The position numbers and the translations under genes were made by a program. Positions 16,806-28,448 of a stretch of 33,978 bases of DNA are shown in pieces. The first letter of the stretch is position 1. Every line of letters begins with the position of its first letter. Source of the DNA: a bacterium (GTDB lineage: Bacteria > Acidobacteriota > HRBIN11 > JAKEFK01); NCBI GenBank assembly GCA_022616075.1, contig JAKEFK010000149.1, forward strand, positions 1-33,978, read 5' to 3'. Below the pieces are notes generated by a model. It had not been told where the DNA came from. It was given only the letters and a program-made list of their open reading frames with translations, and ran no database searches.

Positions 16806-17948
16806 ATGAAGAGGTATCTTCTCGAGATTGTCACGGGCATCATCCTTGCACTGACTGTGGCGGTTCTGTTGCCATTGAATGCTGAGGCGGCCACACGAAC
16901 GGAGCAAAAGACCTATACGGGCGGTTTAGACGTGTTGATCCTGGACTGCGACAACAATATAGGAGGAGTCTGTTTCGATTTGCTCGGCAATGAAGCGACA
17001 GCCGTTGTAACCTTTGATGACGAGTCCGGGCAGCCTGTAGGAGGAATCTACGAGTTCAGGAACGTTGATGATGAGACTATTGCGAGTGGTGTTTTCTGCA
17101 GTAGCTTCACAGCGAAAGTTCCCGATCGGTCATCCCGATTGCTCGTCTTTCTAGCGGCCGCAACAGGTCCTGTCGACTGTTTGGAAAACGGGGGAACCGG
17201 TGTCGCCACCACTGGAAGTGTGACCGGCACATTTCGACTAAAAGGTAGTACAAATGAACAAACCGTATATGAGCTTCCAAGATGGTTCGAATGGAACCGC
17301 GTGCCGCTGGACGTCCTTATCATTCCACCCAACCACGGCCAAATTGTAAACGACGATGGCGTGCTCTCCGGTGGAGATCCAAACGAGCTTGATCCGCTGA
17401 CAAACTCTTATCTGCGAGCGATGGAAGACTCAATTAACGCCTGGAAGAATGGCATCCTTGCGTATGGGTCCAGCTGGCTTGCGATGGGACTACAGATCAA
17501 CGTTTACGTTGTTGGCCGCGATAACATCCCGCAACAGGTGCTAGCTGAACCTGAGATTGTGATCACTACAGATGAGACAAAAGGGCCGATCCTTGGGTTT
17601 GCGTTCAGCAGCGATCCCTGCTGGGTCAACAATTCCAAACTGTTCGTTACTAGCATGACCTACGCCGATATGTACAACATCAATGGTCAGGAGGTTGGCC
17701 ACTGTTTTGGGCTGCTGCATACGAGTGATCACAGGCCCGATCATGATGTGATGGATGGAACTTACGATGATACACCGGGGGCGTCTGGCACCCACTTGCA
17801 CTGCGTGAGCAACCTCGACGTTTTTGGGCTCGAGCAGGTATTCGGGGCACTTTTTGGGAAGACAACCGAGGAGATTGTTAGCATCCGGCCGCAACAATAC
17901 AAAACGATCGCTTGCTCTTACCAAAACCCCACCGGCGCATCGCAGTAG
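16806..17948 (+). CDS. Secreted metzincin-like protein with altered zinc motif
   Basis: A 380-aa protein with a clear signal peptide: basic MKRY, hydrophobic core to about residue 24, cleavage after AEA at 28. The mature part has cysteines suited to disulfides outside the cytoplasm. Near the C-terminus, QEVGHCFGLLH (295-305) matches the metzincin zinc motif HExxHxxGxxH except that the first His is Gln295; E296, H299, G302 and H305 are kept, and VMDG (M316) fits the Met-turn. CAG differs from a His codon by one base. I recall other bacterial proteins with a QExGHxxGLxH motif, so this may be a family trait rather than a lesion. ATG 16806 follows AGGAGG. Substrate unknown; an inactive or unusual metalloprotease. 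Confidence 0.65.
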   Translation: MKRYLLEIVTGIILALTVAVLLPLNAEAATRTEQKTYTGGLDVLILDCDNNIGGVCFDLLGNEATAVVTFDDESGQPVGGIYEFRNVDDETIASGVFCSSFTAKVPDRSSRLLVFLAAATGPVDCLENGGTGVATTGSVTGTFRLKGSTNEQTVYELPRWFEWNRVPLDVLIIPPNHGQIVNDDGVLSGGDPNELDPLTNSYLRAMEDSINAWKNGILAYGSSWLAMGLQINVYVVGRDNIPQQVLAEPEIVITTDETKGPILGFAFSSDPCWVNNSKLFVTSMTYADMYNINGQEVGHCFGLLHTSDHRPDHDVMDGTYDDTPGASGTHLHCVSNLDVFGLEQVFGALFGKTTEEIVSIRPQQYKTIACSYQNPTGASQ

Positions 17949-18002
17949 ATGACACTTTTGCAATTTTGATCCGCTACGTGTCGGATTAGTTTTAAAGTAC
18001 GC

Positions 18003-18447
18003 TTGATTGGCTGTAAGTCTGTAAAGCAATTCACGCTCGTCGGTAGAAATGCGATTTCAAAACATCATCTCGATCAACCGTACGTCCGGCAATTTACCAT
18101 TGGTGTTGACCGCGTTTTACCTGGAAATGTTCCGTTTGGCGTCATTACATTCATCGTAGATGGGGAAACAATTTGGAAGATGTCGGGCAATCCGTTTATG
18201 AACCAGTTCCATTCGTTAATCCTTTATCAGGAGAGACAATCACCGTGCACAATCTAGTATCGGAAGAAGTTCAAAGAATTCTGATCAATCCAGCTGGAAT
18301 CCACCGGCGTTATTGGATATCTTCAATGTATTCAATAGCGCCTATCCGCTCGCCATCAGGAGCATTTATGGATTTTACGGATTCGGTACTCCTGCAGCAG
18401 TCACTCTACCGCATCAAATACGTATAGGACTACGCTACAAGTTCTAA
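18003..18447 (+). pseudogene. Remnant of an Oar-like TonB-dependent outer-membrane protein
   Basis: Three successive frames each carry a piece of the C-terminal barrel of an Oar-like protein. Frame one reads HHLDQPYVRQFTIGVDRVLPG. From about 18173 another frame reads VYEPVPFVNPLSGETITVHN. From about 18307 a third reads LDIFNVFNSAYPLAIRS and TPAAVTLPHQIRIGLRYKF before TAA at 18445-18447, a typical final beta-strand ending in F. At least two frameshifts and a sizeable internal deletion separate the pieces. Such proteins are abundant in Acidobacteriota and some other Gram-negatives, so this supports the taxonomic guess. It is not functional. Confidence 0.7.
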
Positions 18448-18588
18448 TTTACGACCGGAAATCTTCCTTTTCCATACAATCGAGTTCCATACAATCGAGC
18501 CGATTTCTGCGAAGCCTGGGCGTGAAGCATTAGCTAACCGCAAAAAACGTGTGAGAGGGGTTGCTTTCCGGCAGGGGTCAAGATATAG

Positions 18589-18603
18589 TAGTAATCGTTA
18601 CTA
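18589..18603. promoter_or_regulatory. Fur/PerR-type operator
   Basis: TAGTAATCGTTACTA is a perfect 6-3-6 inverted repeat and also fits the 7-1-7 pattern of Fur/PerR boxes with one mismatch. It ends 8 bp before the ATG of the Fur-family gene at 18612, so it probably mediates autoregulation and control of katG. Confidence 0.6.
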
Positions 18604-18611
18604 ATACTAAG

Positions 18612-18986
18612 ATGAGCCGGCAGAAAACACTGATCTACGAAATTGTTGCTTCAACGATGAGCCATCCGACTGCGGACTGGGTATATGAACAGGCTCGCAG
18701 GGAGATGCCGCGCATAAGTCTTGGAACGGTTTACCGGAATTTAAAGCAACTTACCGCGGAAGGAATGCTGCTGGAGATCAATACAACGCGCGGCGCATCA
18801 CGGTATGATGCGAATCTGTCGAAGCATTCTCATTTACGCTGTACAAGGTGCAATCGTCTTGAAGACGTACCACAGCGAGAAATTGATTTCGTACCTAGAT
18901 CCAGACTGCGGCGATACCAGATACTTGAATTTCGAATTGAGTTTCTTGGAATCTGTCCGGCTTGCAGCGCGATTAGTAACCAGTGA
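18612..18986 (+). CDS. perR: Fur-family peroxide-type regulator (PerR-like)
   Basis: A 124-aa transcription regulator. The N-terminal winged helix includes MSHPTADWVYEQ and the recognition segment ISLGTVYRNLKQLTAEG (about 35-51). The C-terminal metal-binding and dimer domain has HSHLRCTRC (C77, C80) and GICPACS (C115, C118), the structural Zn(Cys)4 site. I chose ATG 18612 because family members start about here; an upstream in-frame start at 18561 would place the operator inside the gene. It lies 40 bp upstream of katG on the same strand, the classical arrangement for a peroxide-sensing repressor of catalase. The assignment as PerR rather than iron-sensing Fur comes from the neighbour and is inference. 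Confidence 0.8.
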   Translation: MSRQKTLIYEIVASTMSHPTADWVYEQARREMPRISLGTVYRNLKQLTAEGMLLEINTTRGASRYDANLSKHSHLRCTRCNRLEDVPQREIDFVPRSRLRRYQILEFRIEFLGICPACSAISNQ

Positions 18987-19008
18987 GCCAGGTTCGCAAA
19001 AAACCTGA

Positions 19009-21219
<2,211 letters not shown>

Positions 21220-21272
21220 CATAAACGTCTTCGAGGGCTTCTGACAGGGCGGAAAAAACGGTTGGCGAAAAA

Positions 21273-21311
21273 CCGGTTCCAGCGGACGGCGCACCGCCGC
21301 CGCTGAACCGG
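21273..21311. terminator. Long GC-rich hairpin after katG
   Basis: CCGGTTC at 21273-21279 pairs with GAACCGG at 21305-21311, and the stem continues AGCGG/CCGCT and CGGCG/CGCCG with single-base bulges around a 3-nt loop. No T-run follows directly, so it may be a transcript end stabiliser rather than an intrinsic terminator. A second small stem, CTGGAA/TTCCAG, lies near 21355-21375. The remaining spacer up to 21513 shows no gene. Confidence 0.5.
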
Positions 21312-21513
21312 AACGTAGATGGGAGTTGCGATTTTTCATACCGCGAATCCAACTTCTGGAACAACCATTCCAGGATTTTCGAAGGCGAGAATTGCTTAAG
21401 CGCGATTGAAGAGCCTTATCGTTAATTGCTTTTACGTGGATCCAATCCGCTTCCATACAAGCCTTATACTCCACAAGAACCTGCAAACGCCGCGATTATG
21501 TTATCGTGACAGT

Positions 21514-22326
21514 ATGAGTAATGGAGTAAAAGGCCCTGGTTCGGGTCAGAGTTCAACGCCGATAGCAGCTCCACACGTCACAGAGACAGACAAGGCGGAT
21601 AGTCCGAAGCAAGCTGAAACCACTCAAAAGAAAGAAGAGCCACAAAAACCTCCACCACCATCCGGAAGAACCGCTGAAGGCTTGGCGCACGATCCCGCTG
21701 TCGCGATGCGGAAAGCTGCTTTATCCAAGTCAGCTGGCTTGACCAAACCGACGAAAGCTCAGCTAGAGGAAATCAGTAGCGCAATCAAAGATGGCAAGAA
21801 AGAAGAAGCGATCAGGCTTACGATCAAGTACTACAACATTGACACGTCCGGGGCGCAGGAAGTGAAGTATGTGGCTGGAAAGAAAGAGGAACACGCCGGC
21901 GCTGCGGACCACCAACACCACAAACAAATTGGAACTGGTACGCACAAAAGAGACGGAAAAATCAGCATCGAAATTGGTGATGAATCTTTTGAATTCAAGG
22001 GAGAGGCATCCCCTGAATGGCTGGCCGGAGCGATTTATCATGAGTCATTCCATGCGAAGAACCATTTCAAACCGGACAAGCCAGTGATCGTAAGGGAGCC
22101 TGCGAATTCCGGTGGTACACAGGAAGCAAAAATGAGCCAGCAAGAGTTAGCCGAGGAAATTCAGGCTTATCATAATGAGCAGAAGGCAGCCGGCAAACTT
22201 GGATTTAACGAAGAAATGCTTGCCGAAATCAATGATCGCCGGAATAAACTTTATGCGCAATTGACCCCCGAAAACAGGGAGATCCTTAGCCCGATTTTGA
22301 GGGGCACACAACAATGGCCACAATAA
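21514..22326 (+). CDS. Putative HExxH (gluzincin-type) metallopeptidase-like protein
   Basis: A 270-aa protein without signal peptide or membrane segment. The first 55 residues are low-complexity, rich in Pro, Lys, Glu and Thr (a QKPPPPSGR segment at about 44-52). A helical middle follows, then a His-rich patch DHQHHK near 132-137 and AIYHESFHAKNH, with zinc motif HESFH at 176-180. EEIQAYHNE (214-222) could supply the third, Glu ligand, as in gluzincins. I chose ATG 21514 over the longer frame from 21406 because the extension covers spacer sequence with hairpins. The disordered leader followed by a peptidase-like domain recalls secreted effectors, but no secretion system is nearby. No family is recognised. 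Confidence 0.55.
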   Translation: MSNGVKGPGSGQSSTPIAAPHVTETDKADSPKQAETTQKKEEPQKPPPPSGRTAEGLAHDPAVAMRKAALSKSAGLTKPTKAQLEEISSAIKDGKKEEAIRLTIKYYNIDTSGAQEVKYVAGKKEEHAGAADHQHHKQIGTGTHKRDGKISIEIGDESFEFKGEASPEWLAGAIYHESFHAKNHFKPDKPVIVREPANSGGTQEAKMSQQELAEEIQAYHNEQKAAGKLGFNEEMLAEINDRRNKLYAQLTPENREILSPILRGTQQWPQ

Positions 22327-22402
22327 ATTAGTGGTTTCAAAACGTGAAATGTGGAAATGTCCGGCTTTGCAATGTTGAGAAAGCGTCTGTCCTGAGATCG
22401 AC

Positions 22403-22816
22403 ATGGCTGATGCGAGACCGCGGCGTATCACGGCTCTGAGTATTTTCTTCGGCGCCGGTGCGTTGATCAGTTTCACAGCGGTTCTTGCGCTTTTGTTCCC
22501 GGAAAGTTTCCTTCAATCGATGTGGCGGCTCAATCCACGCGCGCGTCTTGCTTTCGATAGCATGGGAACATGGGCAGTCATCCTGCTTGAATCCGTATCC
22601 GCAGCGTGCGCTTTTGCTGCTGTTGGGCTCTGGTCCGGTAAGCTCTGGGGTTATCGCCTGGCTATCGCACTGCTTGCAGTAAACCTGATTGGTGATATAT
22701 ACAGCACGGCGAGCGGCACTGAACCTCGCGCTGCAATCGGCATTCCGATCGTTGTAGCAATTCTTTTGCTGGTTACAACACCCGCAACAAGAACCTTTTT
22801 TCATGCAAGGAGATAA
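22403..22816 (+). CDS. Small integral membrane protein, 137 aa
   Basis: Four predicted transmembrane helices: ITALSIFFGAGALISFTAVL, TWAVILLESVSAACAFAAVG, YRLAIALLAVNLIGDI and IPIVVAILLLVTT, joined by short loops, with a basic N-terminus (MADARPRR) and basic C-terminus (HARR). I do not recognise a named family. It is first in a tight run of four genes on this strand (spacings 2 bp, 15 bp and a 4-bp overlap), so they are probably co-transcribed. The AAGGAG at its very end serves as the ribosome site of the next gene. Confidence 0.65.
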   Translation: MADARPRRITALSIFFGAGALISFTAVLALLFPESFLQSMWRLNPRARLAFDSMGTWAVILLESVSAACAFAAVGLWSGKLWGYRLAIALLAVNLIGDIYSTASGTEPRAAIGIPIVVAILLLVTTPATRTFFHARR

Positions 22817-22818
22817 TT

Positions 22819-23187
22819 TTGTACAGTATTGGCTTTGCTTTTGCACGTGTTAGACTCCACGTGATGAAATTGGGAGTAACAGATTATATGAACCATATCG
22901 GAAAAAGCTTTCTGTTTGACTACGGCGAGTTTCAGGTGCGGGTTGAATACCTGTCAGATCAGAGATTGAGATGGGAACAAGTGAAAGGACCGAGCCCCGG
23001 GCTGACAGCGGAAGAGACGTACAACGCAATTGAAGTCAGAAACGAACTTTACATGATCTCCTGGCAGGAAAAAGATGGTTCTGTAGTGATCCAGGCGGTC
23101 GATTGGGAAAAGGAAAGAGTCTACACCACTTGGATCAGTTCAGAGAAACAAGTGCATCATTTTCAGGGAAAAATCCGTAAATCGTGA
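22819..23187 (+). CDS. MoaF-like calycin-fold protein
   Basis: The core (from GKSFLFDYGEFQVRVEY to WISSEKQVHHFQGKI) resembles the MoaF N-terminal/lipocalin-like family: a small beta-barrel with alternating short strands, a central LRWEQV strand and YMISWQEKDG, VIQAVDWEK strands. The annotated start is TTG 22819, 7 nt after AAGGAG in the preceding gene's last codons. In-frame ATGs at 22864 and 22888 are alternatives, and the domain itself starts at about the latter. MoaF-like proteins bind small ligands or take part in cofactor or aromatic metabolism, but no molybdopterin genes are near, so the role here is open. Confidence 0.55.
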   Translation: MYSIGFAFARVRLHVMKLGVTDYMNHIGKSFLFDYGEFQVRVEYLSDQRLRWEQVKGPSPGLTAEETYNAIEVRNELYMISWQEKDGSVVIQAVDWEKERVYTTWISSEKQVHHFQGKIRKS

Positions 23188-23202
23188 TTATTCTCGGCCG
23201 CG

Positions 23203-23466
23203 ATGACTGACACTTACTCAGTTCTTCTTGGGATGGCTCTGGTGGCAACGATCGCATCGGGTCTATCGTTTCTCCTTTCCAAACGTCGCATCGGTTTGAT
23301 AACCGGTATCCTGGGACTTTTTCTATGCGCGCTGGCGGGGGTTCTGCACTTTATGGTTGATCATAATCAATCGCAAAACTTTTTTGATGAGCATCCTGCA
23401 ATCCTTGTTATCGGTATACTGGCAATTGGATTAACAGCAGGTACAATCATAAGGAATCGATCATGA
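23203..23466 (+). CDS. Small membrane protein, 87 aa
   Basis: Three likely transmembrane helices: SVLLGMALVATIASGLSFLL, LITGILGLFLCALAGVLHFM and ILVIGILAIGLTAGTII. Short charged links (SKRR, DHNQSQNFFDEH) join them, and the tail is basic (RNRS). The stop overlaps the ATG of the next gene by 4 nt (ATGA), implying coupled translation with the DUF2238 protein. No family recognised. Confidence 0.6.
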   Translation: MTDTYSVLLGMALVATIASGLSFLLSKRRIGLITGILGLFLCALAGVLHFMVDHNQSQNFFDEHPAILVIGILAIGLTAGTIIRNRS

Positions 23467-24065
23467 AGCTGCTGACGTTCCTGATCCTTGGCTTTTTCGC
23501 TGTGCTGATCTGGTCGGTGATTGATCCGCATGATTTGTTCACATGGTTTCTGGAAGCATCGCCGGCGATGCTCGCTTTTATTTTGCTTGCCGCTACTTAC
23601 AAGAAGTTTCGATTCAGCAATCTTGTGTATGTTTTGATCTGGATGCATTCGATTGTGCTTTTGATCGGAGCGCACTATACGTATGCGGAGGTTCCGCTGT
23701 TTAACTGGATCCGCGACACATATCATTTACAGCGGAACAGCTACGATGGTGTCGGGCACTTTTCGCAAGGTTTTTTCCCGGCAATTTTTGCGCGCGAAAT
23801 ATTGCTGCGCAAATCCCCCGTGCGCGGTAAATGGCTCCCCTTCATTGTGATTTGCGTTGTTCTTGCGTTCAGCGCATTTTACGAATTGATCGAATGGTGG
23901 GTCTCGCTGGCAACCGGATCTGCCGGCGATGCATTTTTAGGAACGCAGGGAGATGTCTGGGATACTCAGAAAGACATGGCTCTCTGTCTGATTGGATCGA
24001 TCCTGTCCTTACTTTTGCTCAGCCGTTTGCATGACCGGTCGATGGCTAAGCCGGTTTCAGAATGA
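23463..24065 (+). CDS. DUF2238 (YjdF-like) membrane protein
   Basis: A 200-aa polytopic membrane protein with about five or six helices. The conserved block YDGVGHFSQGFFPAIFAREI (about 94-113), then SAFYELIEWW and AFLGTQGDVWDTQKDM, is the signature of the DUF2238/YjdF family, whose function is unknown. The start overlaps the previous gene's stop by 4 nt. The 3' end overlaps the convergent PEP-synthase-like gene by 20 bp (24046-24065). The intramembrane His, Glu and Asp residues are all conserved, so the gene looks intact. Confidence 0.85.
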   Translation: MKLLTFLILGFFAVLIWSVIDPHDLFTWFLEASPAMLAFILLAATYKKFRFSNLVYVLIWMHSIVLLIGAHYTYAEVPLFNWIRDTYHLQRNSYDGVGHFSQGFFPAIFAREILLRKSPVRGKWLPFIVICVVLAFSAFYELIEWWVSLATGSAGDAFLGTQGDVWDTQKDMALCLIGSILSLLLLSRLHDRSMAKPVSE

Positions 24066-26988
24066 TCCCCTGATTCGAGTGGCCGTTGATTTTGATTACG
24101 ATCGGCAGGTTAAAACTGAGATGTTTGGTGTAATTGCGTTCTTCAACGGCTCTCTGGCTGCGGATCCAATCCCAATCAATGAAGCCATTGGATTGAATCG
24201 TAAAGTAGCCAACCATGAACGAAGTAATGTTCTGAAAAAAATGGGAGCCCTGTGATGGAGAAATCGATACACCCTTCATGCCTGCTTCCACGATTACGCG
24301 CGCGCCGCAAATTTGATCGTACTTAACCGGTATGCCGAGCCACGGATCGAGCGTTCCCCAACGGCCAACGCCCACAAGCAAATAAGGCGCCTTGTATTCC
24401 AGTAGTTTTTCATTTAACAAGCCGATTTCCGCCGCGACCTCCCTGCTCTTGGTACGGTCGAAACGATCCGGATCGACCACCAGCATGTCATGAAGATGAA
24501 TAATCCCGTTTCCGAGCACTTGACCGCTTTTGCAAATCAAGTCCTGTTCCATAACATCATTCACGTTTAGGACTTCAGATTCGCGCGACAACACCATGGG
24601 ACGCACTTGAAGCACGCCGAACTCGCATTTTTGTCCCTGTGGAACAGACAGATTGACGGCGAACTCCATCTCCACAGGGGCTCCCATTCCGGACGTTCCA
24701 ATATGCAATAGCGACTCGAGAATCTGCGGAAGCGGAAAAATCTTGTCTTTTAGAATCGGCGCAAAAGTAACCAATCGAACTCCCGCACGCGCCAAACCAT
24801 CATAGATTGCATCATTCTCCGGTGAATAAGTAGAACCAACATGACGCAGCGTTTCATCTTTCTCCGCTTCCTCCAGACCATGTTTGGCCAGCAGCGTGTC
24901 AAACGTTTCATACGAATCCAAAGTAACGTTCTCCATCTGCAATGCGAAAAACCCGTCCTGACTGTTTTGCAAACGCTCTTCTGCTGATGAATAAGGATGA
25001 GCCTGTTTGGGATATTTCGGGCAAAACCGGACAGCATTTCCGCCATCCACAATCGTTTTCCCAAGACCGAGAGCCACAGAAACAATTCCATCCGCAGATT
25101 TTTGAGGCGCGATCGGATAATAGTTATGAGATCTTGCGACACCTGAAACGTCCGGATAAAAACGGCTTTGATGCTGGGTCCCCACCATTCTTTGAATGAT
25201 CACCGCCATCTTCTCTTCTTCCAACCGGTATGTTGTCACTCTGATGTAATCTTTTGCGGCCTGGCAAAAAGTAGACGCGTAAACTTTCTTGATTGTGTTG
25301 ATCAGATGTTTAAGTCGCGTTTCCATCACCGGCGAATTATTGGGAATCATGTAGGTCTGGTAAACACCGGCAAAAGGATGATATTGAGAATCCTCCAACA
25401 GGCTGGAAGAACGAACAGCCAACGGACACTGCATCAATTTCAGGAATTCAGTTAATTCACGAACCACTCTCCGGGGAAACTTGGCGGCGGCGACAAAACG
25501 CCGCGTGATTTCTCTGTCATCCGTAGCGCTTAAAGCAAACGTATGCAAATCATTTTCCGCCAAAAATTGATCGAAAACATCCGTCCCGATTACGATACCC
25601 GGTGGAACATCAATATGAATTCCTTCAAATTGATCGCGCACTCTTTGATTGTTGATCAAAACATTCAAGAACCCGAGCCCACGCGCCTTTCCGCCGAGAG
25701 AGCCCCCTCCAATGCGGGCGAAACTCACCGTTGGATCAAAGCTTTCCTTCCTGAAATCCGTGATCTGGCCCAGCTGCTGAAGCCGGCGGTACTCGCGCAG
25801 CGAAGAGATGATGTCTTCCCGCAACTCCGTGACGGATGGATAATCCGACAACTTTCGTGGGCGCAACTTGTGAGCGAGCCAGAATTCAGTACGGGCCTTC
25901 AGCCAGTGCGAAAAGTGATTGCGTTCCGCGTGATACTTCACGCTTTCATCCGGAACCAGGCGCAGCTGCTCTTCCAGGGATGGCAGGTCCGTGGCACGCC
26001 CAACTTCCGTGTTGTCCGGCATCCGGAAAATGAAATCGCCGAAACTAAAGTTAGTTGTAATAAATTGTTGAAGCTCATGCAAAAGTGTGGGCGAATCCTT
26101 CAAAAGGAATGCGGCACCGAGCGTGTTGGCTTCCGGCTGATTTTCCGGAATCGTAGAGTGTAACAGGACCGGAATGTCCGGATATTCCACCTTCACATTC
26201 CGGATGAATTCCAGTCCGGCGGCAGGATCATGAACCCCATTCCGCAAAAAATCCACATCGGAAATGATTCCGGAAATGCACTCCTTGTATTGCTTGTAGT
26301 AATCCCAGGCTTGTTCATAGGTACGGCAAAGCAATATTTTCGGCCGCGCGCGCATCCGCAAATATTTGTGCGTAAGGTTCACGCCCTCCGAGATCAAGCG
26401 CTCTGACTGTTTCAGAATTTCGGAGTAAATGATGGGAAGAAACTTCGAATAGTACAGAACGTTGTCTTCCACAAGAATGATGGACTGCACTCCCGCCACG
26501 CGCGTGTCGCTGTCCACGTTCATTCTGTCTTCCAGATGTTTGATGATCGCGATGATGATCCGGAAATCTCCTTGCCAGATGAAGATCCCATCGAATACGG
26601 TCGTGTCGTGATAGGTTGTCAGTTCCAGGTATTCCTGATTGTCATAATTCAGCAATACGACTGGGACATTCAAGCCGGCTTCTTGCACTTTTCTGGCAAG
26701 ACTGATGCTGGACATGTCTTCCACGTGGAGCGTTGTAATAATCAGATCGAATTTTTTTTCGCGCGCCAGCTGGAGTGCCTCCCACGCGCTGGATACGCGC
26801 ATGATCTCCGGAGCATGACTCAGGCTTAGGCCCTGATATTCATTGCGGATCTGGTCATACAGCCGGCCATCTTCTTCAAAGAGGTAGAGATCGTACAGAC
26901 TGGAAACGAGCAGAACGTCCCGGATCTGATGCTGCATGAGGTTCTGAAACGTCTGCAGCCTGATATCATATGCGGGTTCCGTAAGCAT
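24046..26988 (-). CDS. Tandem receiver domains fused to a PEP-synthase-type ATP-binding domain
   Basis: A 980-aa cytosolic protein. Residues 22-150 form a degenerate response-regulator-like domain (DVLLVSS, but T where the phosphoacceptor Asp is expected in DLIITT). Residues 168-310 form a second receiver with E174/D175, D244 (GIISDVDF), S/T278-279 and K297, a complete phosphorylation set. From about 420 comes the PEP synthase/pyruvate phosphate dikinase N-terminal ATP-binding domain (GGSLGGKARGLGF, VRSSSLLED, VIIQRMVG, LQVRP). The swivelling phospho-His domain and PEP-binding barrel of full PEP synthase are absent; instead there is a unique C-terminal region. It cannot be a normal PEP synthase; it may be a signalling-controlled phosphotransfer protein. 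It is downstream of gdhA across an 86-bp gap holding a repeat. Confidence 0.8.
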   Translation of the reverse strand: MLTEPAYDIRLQTFQNLMQHQIRDVLLVSSLYDLYLFEEDGRLYDQIRNEYQGLSLSHAPEIMRVSSAWEALQLAREKKFDLIITTLHVEDMSSISLARKVQEAGLNVPVVLLNYDNQEYLELTTYHDTTVFDGIFIWQGDFRIIIAIIKHLEDRMNVDSDTRVAGVQSIILVEDNVLYYSKFLPIIYSEILKQSERLISEGVNLTHKYLRMRARPKILLCRTYEQAWDYYKQYKECISGIISDVDFLRNGVHDPAAGLEFIRNVKVEYPDIPVLLHSTIPENQPEANTLGAAFLLKDSPTLLHELQQFITTNFSFGDFIFRMPDNTEVGRATDLPSLEEQLRLVPDESVKYHAERNHFSHWLKARTEFWLAHKLRPRKLSDYPSVTELREDIISSLREYRRLQQLGQITDFRKESFDPTVSFARIGGGSLGGKARGLGFLNVLINNQRVRDQFEGIHIDVPPGIVIGTDVFDQFLAENDLHTFALSATDDREITRRFVAAAKFPRRVVRELTEFLKLMQCPLAVRSSSLLEDSQYHPFAGVYQTYMIPNNSPVMETRLKHLINTIKKVYASTFCQAAKDYIRVTTYRLEEEKMAVIIQRMVGTQHQSRFYPDVSGVARSHNYYPIAPQKSADGIVSVALGLGKTIVDGGNAVRFCPKYPKQAHPYSSAEERLQNSQDGFFALQMENVTLDSYETFDTLLAKHGLEEAEKDETLRHVGSTYSPENDAIYDGLARAGVRLVTFAPILKDKIFPLPQILESLLHIGTSGMGAPVEMEFAVNLSVPQGQKCEFGVLQVRPMVLSRESEVLNVNDVMEQDLICKSGQVLGNGIIHLHDMLVVDPDRFDRTKSREVAAEIGLLNEKLLEYKAPYLLVGVGRWGTLDPWLGIPVKYDQICGARVIVEAGMKGVSISPSQGSHFFQNITSFMVGYFTIQSNGFIDWDWIRSQRAVEERNYTKHLSFNLPIVIKINGHSNQGIILKPA

Positions 26989-26998
26989 ATTTCAAGGC

Positions 26999-27058
26999 AG
27001 AGACGCAGGGACGCAGAGAAAACAATCTAATGCTCTGCATCTCTGCGCCTCTGCGTTA
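26999..27058. repeat. Palindromic repeat, family A (CGCAGAG type)
   Basis: Left arm with repeated CGCAG(A/G)G units and right arm TCTCTGCGCCTCTGCGTT are imperfect reverse complements (15 of 18 positions). It lies between the receiver/PEP-synthase gene and gdhA. The same unit recurs at the end of the window (33923-33978). Confidence 0.75.
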
Positions 27059-27074
27059 AAAATAACAATTTTGG

Positions 27075-28448
<1,374 letters not shown>

